Below, piece after piece: positions 1 to 7,331 of a DNA stretch of 35,849 bases (position 1 is the first letter of the stretch; every line of letters starts with the position of its first letter). Source of the stretch: CAZYTO01 sp964650405. GTDB lineage: Bacteria > Acidobacteriota > Thermoanaerobaculia > Gp7-AA8. The stretch is from contig CAZYTO010000017.1 in assembly GCA_964650405.1 (NCBI GenBank), forward strand, positions 1 through 35,849, written 5' to 3'. Under the pieces are notes generated by a model. The model worked only from the letters and a program-made list of their open reading frames with translations, ran no database searches and had not been told where the DNA came from. The position numbers and the translations under genes were made by a program.

Positions 1-1821
1 ATAGCCGGAAAAGAACGCTCCGCGGACGATGGTCTCTCCGATCTGCGGGAACTGCAGGACGCCGAAGGTCGAGGCGTTATACGTCGCCTCGCCGCGCAGG
101 AACGCCGCCAGCGGGCCGGAAGGAGCGGCTCCGGGCACGGGCCGGAACACCCAGTCCCCCCTCCCCTCCGGGCTGTCGAAGCGGGCCACGAACTGCGGGT
201 CCTCACGCTCCAGCCACGCCCGCGTCTCGCCGTCGGCCCGGTCGCCGTGAACGATCAGGGTATCGACGCCGATGCGCTGCAGCTCGCCGAGGAGGTCGGG
301 GCCGATCGGTTTGGCGTGCGCCATGTCGTCGAGCCGCTTCAGCTCCGGAGGCACGAAGCCGGAGACTCCGTTGGCGATGCGGCGGTGGTGCATCGTGGCG
401 GCCAGGAGATAGCCGTAGTCGGCGAATTGATCGCGGGGAAGCTCCAGCACCGCATGCGCCTTCGTCGTCGCCAGCCAGCGATAGACAGGGGGCACATCGG
501 ACGGGAGCAGTTGCCAGCACAGCGGCGCGGCCCGCAGCTCGATGAGCAGCAAGAGGACGACGAGCCCGCCAATCGCTGTTCGCTGGTCGCTGTTCGCTGT
601 TCGCTGATCGCTGTTCGCTGGTCGCTTTTCGCCGATCGAGGACCATCGCTCGATCGCTGCGGTTCCCACCGCCACGAGCAGCGCCAGGCCGGTGTACGCG
701 ACGATCGCCCAGCGCGCCGGGACGCGGATGGCGCGGAAGCCGGGGACGTAGTCGAACAGGAGGCGGTGAAAGACCGTGTGCAGGCCGAGGGAGCCGAGGA
801 AGCCGAGGAGGATCCAGAGGGCACCGATGAGCACAGCCATGCCGCGGTCCGTTGGAAGGGCGACTGGAATCCGGCCCTGCGGCCTGGAAAGCGGCGCTCC
901 CGCCGCATCCAGGCTGGCCGCAACCACCGCGAGGATGGCCAGAGCGATCGCCAGCAGGCCCGGGAAGAGGTTCCGCTCCGGTTCCACCTTCGGATCATGC
1001 AGCCAGCGCGTGTACAGCCGGCTCTCCAGTGGGACATGCAGCCAGTCGCGCGCCTCGGCGGAGTAGTGCAGCGTCTCCTCCGCGCTCCGTTCCATGCCGT
1101 AGAGCTTCGAGGCGCGCCAGTACGGGACGAGGAACGGCAGGAGGACCAGCGACGCAATCGCCGTCGCGATGAGCAGCGGCCTCCAGCGCGGCCACAGCAG
1201 AAGCGCGGTCAGGGCGATGGCAATGCTTCCAAAGAGCAGGGCGTGGATGTTCGCCAGTCCGTTGAGCACGAACGCCACGGCGAAGAGCGCCGCCGTCCTC
1301 GCTGACGGCTTCCGGGCATAGTGGAGAAGGGCAAGCAGGAGTAGCGGCAGAGGCCAGCCCCAGACGAACTGCACCTGCGAGAGGTGACCGAAACGAAAGG
1401 GGACGAAGGCGTAGAAGACGCCCGCCGCGATGCCGGCCGCTGCCGACCGGGTCACAGACCACCCCAGCAGATACGCCACGAATCCAGACAGGGCGAATCC
1501 GAGCAACATGGCAACGTTCATGGCCGCGACCGCGCCGACGCCGAGGGCTCGCAAGGGGAAGAGGAAGAGGGCGATGCCGTAGAGGTTCTCGCTGAAGGCC
1601 AGGGCGTACCTCGCGGGATAGAACGCGCCGGCCTGGAAGAGCGAGAACGGGTGGTGGATCGTGGCGTACCAGTCCCAGTCGAGGACCCAGGTGTTGATCA
1701 GCGGATCGCCCGTGTTGGCCACCGCCGACGACAGGTTCCCGGCCAGCGGCCACGTCATCGCAACCGCGAGCACGGCGAAGAGCAGGAGGACCGGCGCATG
1801 GCGCTTCACGATGCGGCGCAC
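1..1821 (-). CDS. Polytopic membrane protein, GT-C glycosyltransferase-like (3' end outside window)
   Basis: An open frame of 607 codons runs from a GTG at 1821 to the left edge without a stop, so the C-terminus is missing. The N-terminus is a hydrophobic segment (APVLLLFAVLAVAMTWPL), followed by a periplasmic-looking loop with GDPLINTWVLDWDW, FYPAR and FSENLYG, then many membrane segments. This resembles lipid-linked-sugar GT-C/YfhO-type transferases, whose first loop carries acidic catalytic residues; the exact family is inference. A GAAGG lies about 8 bp before the GTG. Residues about 396-417 are encoded by nine heptamer repeats and read as a hydrophilic IGEKRPANSDQRTANSDQRT-like linker between membrane segments. 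A soluble C-terminal part (PRDQFADYGYLLAATMHHRR onward) follows. Real coding is supported by the continuous hydrophobic pattern; the substrate is unknown. Confidence 0.75.
   Translation of the reverse strand, partial: MRRIVKRHAPVLLLFAVLAVAMTWPLAGNLSSAVANTGDPLINTWVLDWDWYATIHHPFSLFQAGAFYPARYALAFSENLYGIALFLFPLRALGVGAVAAMNVAMLLGFALSGFVAYLLGWSVTRSAAAGIAAGVFYAFVPFRFGHLSQVQFVWGWPLPLLLLALLHYARKPSARTAALFAVAFVLNGLANIHALLFGSIAIALTALLLWPRWRPLLIATAIASLVLLPFLVPYWRASKLYGMERSAEETLHYSAEARDWLHVPLESRLYTRWLHDPKVEPERNLFPGLLAIALAILAVVAASLDAAGAPLSRPQGRIPVALPTDRGMAVLIGALWILLGFLGSLGLHTVFHRLLFDYVPGFRAIRVPARWAIVAYTGLALLVAVGTAAIERWSSIGEKRPANSDQRTANSDQRTAIGGLVVLLLLIELRAAPLCWQLLPSDVPPVYRWLATTKAHAVLELPRDQFADYGYLLAATMHHRRIANGVSGFVPPELKRLDDMAHAKPIGPDLLGELQRIGVDTLIVHGDRADGETRAWLEREDPQFVARFDSPEGRGDWVFRPVPGAAPSGPLAAFLRGEATYNASTFGVLQFPQIGETIVRGAFFSGY
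573..635. repeat. Heptamer repeat block TCGCTGN x9, inside a coding region
   Basis: Nine consecutive 7-bp units, TCGCTGT/G/A with the seventh base free and the last two degenerate (TCGCTTT, TCGCCGA). The 63 bp equals 21 codons, so the reading frame of the membrane protein is kept. The same unit occurs at 17241-17302 and, in reverse complement, at 31566-31643. Confidence 0.9.
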
Positions 1822-1830
1822 ATGGTAACC

Positions 1831-1919
1831 TTCGTTTTCGTTGTTCGTTGTTCGTGTTGATTTGCCAAGCATGACGACTGAGCACGAACAACGGACAACG
1901 GACAACGAACAACGAATAC
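1831..1919. repeat. Heptamer repeats in opposed arms (AACGRAC)
   Basis: The left arm (1831-1856) has units of TTCGTTG type and the right arm (1883-1919) has CACGAAC, AACGGAC, AACGGAC, AACGAAC, AACGAAT. The arms are imperfect reverse complements separated by about 26 bp, so either strand could fold into a hairpin. The block fills the space between the divergent starts at 1821 and 1929. Confidence 0.85.
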
Positions 1920-1928
1920 CGGAGCGCC

Positions 1929-2558
1929 ATGGTCGCCATTCGATTCACGGGCAACTACCAGGATCTGTCGACGGATCGCGGGTACCAGTTCAAGTTCTTC
2001 TGCGAGAAGTGCAACAACGGCTACATGTCCACGTTCGAGACGTCGACGATGGGCGTGCTCGGCTCAGCCGCGCGCGTGGCCAGCGATCTCTTCGGCGGTG
2101 TCTTCGGGCGCGTCGCCGACAGCTCGTACGAGGTCCAGCGGGCCGTCGGCGGGCCGGCCCATGACGCGGCCCTGAAGAAGGCCGTGGACGAGATCGCTCC
2201 GATCTTTAAGCAGTGCACGCGCTGCGGCAACTGGGTCTGCGAGCCGGTCTGCTGGAACAAGAAGGCCGGCCTTTGCGAAAATTGCGCGCCCGATCTCGAC
2301 GAGGAGATGGCCGCAGCACAGGCCACCGCCGCCCGCGAGCAGATCCAGGAGAAGGCCCGCCAGGTGGACTGGACGCAGCAGCGCAACGTGGCCCAGGTCA
2401 CTGGCGCCCAGTGCCCGGCCTGCGGCGCCAAGACCCAGGGCGGCAAGTTCTGCATGGAATGCGGCGCCGCCCTGGCCGCGAAGACGAAGTGCAACCAGTG
2501 CGGTCACGAAGCGGAGGGCTCGCCGAAGTTCTGTCCGGAGTGCGGGCAGAAGTATTGA
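1929..2558 (+). CDS. Multi-zinc-ribbon protein
   Basis: 209 residues with four Cys pairs or ribbons: CEKC near residue 25, CTRCGNWVC...CENC near 97-120, then two C-terminal double-zinc-ribbon units CPACGAKTQGGKFCMECG and CNQCGHEAEGSPKFCPECG. Between them lies a Gly/Ala-rich helical part (residues about 40-70) and a charged helix (about 125-155). The start ATG has GGAG four bases upstream, within the edge of the repeat block. The ribbons match the zinc_ribbon_2/DZR class often found in bacterial adaptor proteins; no enzymatic domain is visible. The function is unknown. It is divergent from the membrane protein and followed by a 36-bp inverted repeat. Confidence 0.85.
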   Translation: MVAIRFTGNYQDLSTDRGYQFKFFCEKCNNGYMSTFETSTMGVLGSAARVASDLFGGVFGRVADSSYEVQRAVGGPAHDAALKKAVDEIAPIFKQCTRCGNWVCEPVCWNKKAGLCENCAPDLDEEMAAAQATAAREQIQEKARQVDWTQQRNVAQVTGAQCPACGAKTQGGKFCMECGAALAAKTKCNQCGHEAEGSPKFCPECGQKY

Positions 2559-2570
2559 GTGCGGGCACAA

Positions 2571-2677
2571 GTTTATCCCGAGCGCCAGCGAGGGATCTGG
2601 TTCGCAGGTGCCTGACCCGTCTCTGATCCACGGTCTGATCATTGCGAACCAGATCCCTCGCTGGCGCTCGGGATAAA
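2571..2677. repeat. Perfect 36-bp inverted repeat (REP-like hairpin)
   Basis: 2571-2606 and 2642-2677 are exact reverse complements (arm begins GTTTATCCCGAGCGCCAGCG), with a 35-bp loop. It starts 12 bp after the zinc-ribbon stop and ends 8 bp before the next ATG. It could act as a terminator or mRNA-protecting hairpin, or be a REP/MITE-like element. There is no U-tract. Confidence 0.9.
2672..2677 (+). promoter_or_regulatory. Candidate -10 (GATAAA), leaderless geometry
   Basis: GATAAA lies 7 bp before the ATG at 2685, with no Shine-Dalgarno. It is the last six bases of the right arm of the inverted repeat, so the repeat may supply the promoter. Inferred from the pattern shared by other genes here. 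Confidence 0.35.
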
Positions 2678-2684
2678 CGTAAAC

Positions 2685-3107
2685 ATGACTCCCATCATCC
2701 TCTTCGGCGGCCGTTCGGATGAGCGGCATGTCTCCGTAGCCTCGGCGCAGAATGTCGCACGGGCGCTGGGCGCGCCGCTCTGCTGGTTCTGGGCGCCGAA
2801 CGGCGCGGTGCATGACGTCGCGGTGGCGGAGTTGCTCGGGCACGCGCGGCCGTTCGAGCTCGACTACGTGCCGTCGCGGCCGGCCATCTGGCCAGACCTC
2901 GAGCAGGCCCTCGACACGGTGCCGGTCGACGATCCAGCCTTTCTCCTCGCGCTGCACGGCGGCGAGGGGGAGGACGGCACGGTACAGCGGCTGCTCGAAG
3001 CGCGGCGGCTGCCGTTCGTAATCGTCCCGCAGCAGCTCCGCGTCGCCGGAATCGACTTGCGTACGTTCCTCGACGAGCAGATCGCGCTCGCGAGACGAAC
3101 GGGGTGA
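2685..3107 (+). CDS. D-alanine-D-alanine ligase N-terminal domain-like protein, no ATP-grasp
   Basis: 140 residues. The N-terminus LFGGRSDERHVSVASAQNV matches the Ddl opening motif (GGxSxExxVSxxSA), and LHGGEGEDGTVQRLLEARRL near residues 89-108 matches the Ddl HGxxGEDGxxQGxLE motif. Full Ddl is about 300-370 residues and continues into an ATP-grasp domain. Here the frame turns to FVIVPQQLRVAGIDLRTFLD and stops. No ATP-grasp motif follows in any frame, since a 33-bp inverted repeat begins six bases after the stop. It is either a decayed ddl remnant or a stand-alone N-domain. It cannot by itself make D-Ala-D-Ala. Confidence 0.65.
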   Translation: MTPIILFGGRSDERHVSVASAQNVARALGAPLCWFWAPNGAVHDVAVAELLGHARPFELDYVPSRPAIWPDLEQALDTVPVDDPAFLLALHGGEGEDGTVQRLLEARRLPFVIVPQQLRVAGIDLRTFLDEQIALARRTG

Positions 3108-3112
3108 GACAA

Positions 3113-3219
3113 GGTTCGGTGTGGTGGCCGGCGCCCTCGCCGGCCCTGGACCACTAAGGCTTTCGAATTCTGCTCGGCACAGCGCGGGCCGGCGAGGGCG
3201 CCGGCCACCACACCGAACC
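3113..3219. repeat. Perfect 33-bp inverted repeat (REP-like hairpin)
   Basis: 3113-3145 and 3187-3219 are exact reverse complements (arm begins GGTTCGGTGTGGTGGCCGGC), with a 41-bp loop. The arm itself contains the palindromic GGCCGGCGCC core. It lies between the convergent genes ending at 3107 and 3237, where a two-way terminator is expected, but no T-run follows either arm. Confidence 0.9.
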
Positions 3220-3236
3220 AGAACTAGCACATCGGC

Positions 3237-5069
3237 TCAGTCACCATCGTTCCCCGGCTTCGCGTTCACGACCGTAATCCTTCCCTCGGTCTTCGGCGAC
3301 AACGGCTGCGGAAACGCACGCAGCGCGGCGATGAAGACTTCGCGGATCGTGCCGAGCTCGTTGTAGATCTTCCTGCGTTCCGGAGGGAGCGTTCCCATGA
3401 CCTGCTGCAGGCCGTCGCCGCCGTTGGCCAGGAAGTCGGGGAGCGCGACCTTGTAGACCTTCTCCCGCTCCAGCGGCCGCCCGCCGGCAAGCGTGACGCT
3501 GGTGACGCGATTGCGGTCGGCGGCGCGCTTGTCGGCGTCCTTGGCGGCGTCGACGGTGTATGTGAGGCCGCTGGTCTGGAGGAAGCCGCGCTCGCCCGAC
3601 GAGGCGATGCGCAACGCCTCCTCGATCTGGGCGCCGGTCAGCTCGACGGTGGCCGGCATGTTGTCGAACGGGCTGACTTCGAAGATGTCGCCGTAGAGGA
3701 GGTCGCCGGCGCGCAGGTCGGTGCGGATGGAGCCGGAGTTGATGAAGGCGATATCGGCCTGAAGACCGGCGCGGAGGGCGTCGGTGAGGAGATCGCCGAG
3801 GGCGGACTCGCCGGAGTAGTTCCTCCCGAACCTGGCTGTGGTGCGGATGCCCGTGGGCTCCTTGCGCTTCGCCTCGACCCTGTCGAGAAACGGCTTGAAC
3901 GCGGCGGCAAGTTGCGCATTCGGCACGATGACTCGCCCTTCGAACGTGCGCGGACCGAGGGTCCGGCCGTTCTTTCCGTCGCGCGGATCGCACGTAGCCG
4001 TTCCGCTCCACACCTGCGCGCAGATCTGCGTAATGGGGCGGATGGCCGTCTTGTCCTCGACGACGTGATGCGCGACGGGGTCGATCCAGAGGTCGAGCGT
4101 GGAGAACTCGCGCAAGAACGGGCCGGCCTGCATCGTGGGAACGCCGTTGATGAAGTGCCGTATCTGCGAATGCGTGTGGCCGGCGAAGTAGGCGTCGATG
4201 GTCCCCTTCGGCAAGGCACCGAGGAAGCGCATCACTTCCTGGTTCACCTCGCAGCTCGACGTATCGTGCGGGTCCTGATCGAGGACCTTGCAGCGCCCTC
4301 CCATGTGGGCGATGACGATGACCGCGTCCGCCCCTCTTGTCCGCAACTCCCGCGCGGCGGCGACCGTGGCCGCCACCGGATCGCCGAAGTCGAGGTCGTG
4401 GACGTTCTGTTCGACGGTCACGTTCGGCGTGTCGGGCGTGGAGAGGCCGATGATGCCGACCTTCGCGCCGCCGGCGCTCACCACGGTGTAGGCCTTCGCC
4501 CACGACGGCACCTTCCCCGTGGCCTTCTCCGTCATGTTTGCCGAGAGGAAGGGAAACTTCGCGCGGGAGGCGTTGAGCTTCAGCGCACCGAGAGGGTCGT
4601 CGCCCGGCTTGCGGACCACGGAGTCCGGGCCGGCCGGACCATAGTCGAACTCGTGATTGCCGACGGCCGCCGCGGTATAGCCGACGGCGTTGTAGCCGTC
4701 CACGACGGGCTCCCCTTCGAAGAGATTCGACTCCAGCGTGCCCTGGAAGAGGTCCCCGCTGTCGACGACGATCACCCGCCCGTCATTCGCCGCGCGCAGC
4801 GCATCGAGGTAGGCCGAGAAGACGGCCAGCCCGCCGTAGCGCACCTGCGTGGTCTTGTCTGCCGCGAGCTCATCATGGCCATCGAACCAGCCGTGCACGT
4901 CCGTCGTTCCGACGATGACGACGTGGACGGGAGAGGCGAGCGGGGTGGTGGCGAGCGGCGGCGCGGGGGTGGCGGCGGCGGACGCCGCGCCTGGTGAGGT
5001 GGGTTGGCTGGCGGTCGTGCATGCAAGCGCGAGCACGAAGACGAACGGAAGGCCGAGGAGGCGTTTCAT
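3237..5069 (-). CDS. 5'-nucleotidase / UDP-sugar hydrolase family lipoprotein
   Basis: 610 residues. A signal peptide with a lipobox-like LALAC (Cys17) predicts a lipoprotein, followed by an Ala/Pro-rich linker. The metallophosphoesterase domain has TTDVHGWFDGHDE, DSGDLFQG, VGNHEFDYG, AHMGG and GHTHSQ, supplying the two-metal ligands. The C-terminal substrate domain (5_nucleotid_C) has NSGSIRTDL, GDIFEVSPFDN and DFLANGGDG. This is the UshA/YfkN layout, releasing nucleosides and phosphate from nucleotides outside the cytoplasm. The ATG at 5069 was chosen because it begins the signal peptide and sits 8 bp after TACAAT; the frame extends 34 codons upstream, but without signal-like sequence. All catalytic motifs appear intact. 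Confidence 0.93.
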   Translation of the reverse strand: MKRLLGLPFVFVLALACTTASQPTSPGAASAAATPAPPLATTPLASPVHVVIVGTTDVHGWFDGHDELAADKTTQVRYGGLAVFSAYLDALRAANDGRVIVVDSGDLFQGTLESNLFEGEPVVDGYNAVGYTAAAVGNHEFDYGPAGPDSVVRKPGDDPLGALKLNASRAKFPFLSANMTEKATGKVPSWAKAYTVVSAGGAKVGIIGLSTPDTPNVTVEQNVHDLDFGDPVAATVAAARELRTRGADAVIVIAHMGGRCKVLDQDPHDTSSCEVNQEVMRFLGALPKGTIDAYFAGHTHSQIRHFINGVPTMQAGPFLREFSTLDLWIDPVAHHVVEDKTAIRPITQICAQVWSGTATCDPRDGKNGRTLGPRTFEGRVIVPNAQLAAAFKPFLDRVEAKRKEPTGIRTTARFGRNYSGESALGDLLTDALRAGLQADIAFINSGSIRTDLRAGDLLYGDIFEVSPFDNMPATVELTGAQIEEALRIASSGERGFLQTSGLTYTVDAAKDADKRAADRNRVTSVTLAGGRPLEREKVYKVALPDFLANGGDGLQQVMGTLPPERRKIYNELGTIREVFIAALRAFPQPLSPKTEGRITVVNAKPGNDGD

Positions 5070-5077
5070 CGCGGGCG

Positions 5078-5083
5078 ATTGTA
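5078..5083 (-). promoter_or_regulatory. -10 TACAAT, leaderless geometry
   Basis: TACAAT on the minus strand, 8 bp before the ATG at 5069. No ribosome site lies in between (CGCCCGCG). No good -35 is seen. Confidence 0.5.
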
Positions 5084-5196
5084 CGCGGCCGAACGGAGGT
5101 GGAGATGAACTGCGCAGATGTTGAAATGTGTCACCCGCCCGGTGCCGCGGGGCTCCGACGGTTACAATCAAACTCGGGAAACTCGCAGGGCCTGGT

Positions 5197-5272
5197 ACTC
5201 ATGCCACTCATGCCTCATTACTCATACCTCATGCCTCGGCCCCTCGGAACTCAGCACTCAGCACTCAGCACT
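5197..5272. repeat. Heptamer repeats, CTCATNC then CACTCAG
   Basis: A left set of CTCATGC/CTCATAC/CTCATTA-type units (5197-5238) is followed by three CACTCAG units (5249-5272). The arms are direct, not inverted. The block lies in the divergent gap between the nucleotidase and DUF2784 genes. CACTCAG is a variant of the GAGTGCC family at 11361 and 30038. Confidence 0.8.
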
Positions 5273-5289
5273 GGTAAGCCGTGACTCGC

Positions 5290-5640
5290 ATGCTCTACAA
5301 ACTGGCCGCGAGCGCCCTGGCGCTCTTTCACCTGACGTTCATCCTCTTCGTCGTCTTCGGTGCATTGCTGGTGCTGAAATGGCCGAAGGTAGCGTGGATC
5401 CACCTGCCCGCGGCGGCCTGGGGAGTTCTGATCGAGCTCGCGGGATGGTATTGTCCGTTGACGCGCTGGGAGAATCTCATGCTGCGCCGGGCCGGAGAGG
5501 CAGGCTACAGCGGCGGATTCGTAGCGCATTACATTTTCGCCCTCATCTATCCGAACGGCCTGAGCCGCGGTCTGGAGATCGCAATCGGGCTGTTCGTGCT
5601 GATCATCAACCTGGGCGTGTACGTGAGAGTGTTTCGCTGA
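5290..5640 (+). CDS. DUF2784 family membrane protein
   Basis: 116 residues beginning LYKLAASALALFHLTFILFV. It has three hydrophobic segments (about 5-28, 36-52, 90-112), with WIHLPAAAWGVLIELAGW, CPLTRWENLMLRRAGEAGY and GGFVAHY, which match the DUF2784 signature. An in-frame GTG at 5281 is an alternative start; the ATG is preferred because the family begins at this LYxL and TGGTAAGCC nine bases upstream could be an extended -10. Its TGA overlaps the ATG of the helicase (TGATG), so the two are translationally coupled. The function of the family is unknown. Confidence 0.85.
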   Translation: MLYKLAASALALFHLTFILFVVFGALLVLKWPKVAWIHLPAAAWGVLIELAGWYCPLTRWENLMLRRAGEAGYSGGFVAHYIFALIYPNGLSRGLEIAIGLFVLIINLGVYVRVFR

Positions 5641-6839
5641 TGTTCACTGGTGCCATTCCGCAACATCCTGTGCAGACAACCGATGCGACGTTCCAGTCGC
5701 TCGGCCTTTCCCAACCGATTCTCGAGGCCGTGACCCGGATCGGCTTCGTCAATCCCACCCCCATCCAGGCCGCGGTGATCCCGATCGCCCTCGGCGGCCG
5801 CGACGTCATTGGGCTGGCCCAGACCGGGTCGGGGAAGACGGCGGCGTTCGTCCTGCCGCTGGCCGAGCGGCTCACCCACGGCGAAGGCGTCCGCGGCCTC
5901 ATCCTCTCGCCCACCCGCGAGATCGCCCTGCAGACCAAGGCCTTCCTGGACGCGTTCGGCGCCGATCACCAACTGGCCACGGCCTGCCTCATCGGCGGCG
6001 TGCGCATGCGGCCGCAGACGGAGTCGCTAAAGAAGAAGCCCGACATCATCGTGGCGACGCCCGGCCGGCTGCTCGATCACGTCCGGCAGCGGCATGTGGC
6101 CCTCGATCACATCGAGGAGTTGGTCCTCGACGAAGCCGACCACATGCTGGACCTCGGCTTCCTCCCGCAGATCCGGGACGTCCTCCGCCGCCTGCCGAAG
6201 AAACGCCACACGATGATGTTCTCGGCGACCATGCCCGATTCGATCGAGATGATCGCCAAGGACTTCATGAGCGATCCCGTGCGGGTGGACATCACGCCGG
6301 TCGGTGCGGCCGAAGGAATCAGCCACCGCCTCTATCTCGTGAAGCTCGAGGACAAGCGGAAGGCGCTGCTGGAACTGCTGCACGAAGAGCTGGGGGCGAC
6401 GCTGGTCTTCACCCGCCGCAAGATCGACGCGGAGTGGCTGTACCACATCCTCCAGCGGCAGGGACATCCCGTGACGCGCATCCACGCCGACCGCTCGCAG
6501 TCGCGGCGCGTGGAGGCGCTGCAGAACTTCCGGCAGGGCTCGCACCGCATCCTCGTGGCCACCGACATCGCCGGCCGCGGCATCGACATCCCCGGCATCA
6601 CCCACGTCATCAATTTCGACATCCCCGAGTCGGTGGACGACTACATCCACCGCGCCGGCCGCACCGCCCGCGGGGCAGCACTGGGCATCGTCTCCACCAT
6701 CGCCACCTGGCAGGATGTCCCCATGGTCCGCCAGATCGAAGCGGTCCTCGGCGAAAAGATCCCCCGCTGTACCGTGGGCGGCGTCGAACCATGGACGGAG
6801 AGCGAGCGGCCGGCGACGCGAAGCCGGAACCGCGTCTAG
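5640..6839 (+). CDS. DEAD-box ATP-dependent RNA helicase
   Basis: 399 residues. Motifs in order: Q-motif (F18, GFVNPTPIQ at 35-43), Walker A AQTGSGKT (60-67), PTRE (91-94), TPGR (140-143), DEAD (164-167), SAT (195-197), then the second RecA domain with TLVFTRRK, ATDIAGRGIDI and HRAGRTAR. It unwinds short RNA duplexes, typically in ribosome assembly or RNA decay (RhlE/DeaD group). The tail after motif VI is short, about 45 residues, with no RNA-binding extension. The start at 5640 overlaps the DUF2784 stop. Upstream in-frame sequence exists but begins in the repeat block and lacks helicase content. Confidence 0.95.
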   Translation: MFTGAIPQHPVQTTDATFQSLGLSQPILEAVTRIGFVNPTPIQAAVIPIALGGRDVIGLAQTGSGKTAAFVLPLAERLTHGEGVRGLILSPTREIALQTKAFLDAFGADHQLATACLIGGVRMRPQTESLKKKPDIIVATPGRLLDHVRQRHVALDHIEELVLDEADHMLDLGFLPQIRDVLRRLPKKRHTMMFSATMPDSIEMIAKDFMSDPVRVDITPVGAAEGISHRLYLVKLEDKRKALLELLHEELGATLVFTRRKIDAEWLYHILQRQGHPVTRIHADRSQSRRVEALQNFRQGSHRILVATDIAGRGIDIPGITHVINFDIPESVDDYIHRAGRTARGAALGIVSTIATWQDVPMVRQIEAVLGEKIPRCTVGGVEPWTESERPATRSRNRV

Positions 6840-6870
6840 GGTCGCGGGCCGTAGAGCATCGTACAGTGGG

Positions 6871-6879
6871 TGGTAGGAT
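6871..6879 (+). promoter_or_regulatory. Extended -10 (TGG-TAGGAT) for hicBA
   Basis: TG-n-TAGGAT ends 6 bp before the hicB ATG, with no Shine-Dalgarno in the gap (CAGCAC). This predicts a leaderless hicBA mRNA. Confidence 0.45.
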
Positions 6880-6885
6880 CAGCAC

Positions 6886-7095
6886 ATGGGCGAGTACACG
6901 GCAATCGTCAAGCAGGATGGCGACTGGTGGATCGGCTGGATCGAGGAGGTTCCCGGCGTGAACTGCCAGGAGCCGTCGCGCAGCGTCCTCCTGGAGACGC
7001 TACGGATCACTCTGCAAGAAGCGCTCGAAGCCAATCGCGCTGATGCGCGCTCCGCGGCCGCGGAACACTTCGAGGAAGTCCGCATCGCCGTATGA
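6886..7095 (+). CDS. hicB: HicB-family antitoxin
   Basis: 69 residues: YTAIVKQDGDWWIGWIEEVPG, then VNCQEPSRSVLLETLRITLQEALE. This is the partial RNase H-like HicB fold (type II antitoxin), in the short form without a C-terminal DNA-binding domain. It binds and neutralises HicA. The gene precedes hicA and overlaps it by four bases (ATGA at 7092-7095). A short HicB may repress less well than forms with an HTH or ribbon-helix-helix domain; this is inference. Confidence 0.85.
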   Translation: MGEYTAIVKQDGDWWIGWIEEVPGVNCQEPSRSVLLETLRITLQEALEANRADARSAAAEHFEEVRIAV

Positions 7096-7286
7096 AGCGG
7101 CGTGCTCCCGATCGCTGGCTCGCCGCACATGGCTGTGAGCTCGATCGGGAGGGGAGCCGCCACTCCTGGTTCATCAATCAAGGGTTGAACCGCCGTTCCG
7201 CGGTTCCCCGTCATCCAGAGATCCGCGATGAGCTGGTGCGCAAGATTTGCCGGGATCTCGGCATCGATCCGCCTGACCACCCCTGA
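7092..7286 (+). CDS. hicA: HicA-family mRNA interferase toxin
   Basis: 64 residues with the dsRBD-like HicA pattern: GCELDREGSRHSWFIN, RRSAVPRHPEI and LVRKICRDLGI. His24 sits in GSRH, where the family has its catalytic histidine. It is expected to cleave mRNA and arrest growth when HicB is lost. It is coupled to hicB by an ATGA overlap. It looks full length (typical 60-80 residues) and intact. Base composition appears slightly less GC-rich than its neighbours, which fits the mobility of such modules. Confidence 0.87.
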   Translation: MKRRAPDRWLAAHGCELDREGSRHSWFINQGLNRRSAVPRHPEIRDELVRKICRDLGIDPPDHP

Positions 7287-7331
7287 CTGCACGTCATCGA
7301 TGCATCACGCACAGACCTGGGTTGTGCGCCG

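Noticed and set aside
995..1954. 319-codon minus-strand frame over the left-end gene
   Set aside because: It is out of phase with the hydrophobic frame from GTG 1821, which has the coherent membrane pattern. Its N-terminus is repeat-coded.
3108..3236. Remaining part of ddl after a frameshift
   Set aside because: No ATP-grasp motifs in any frame; the region is an inverted repeat before the convergent gene.
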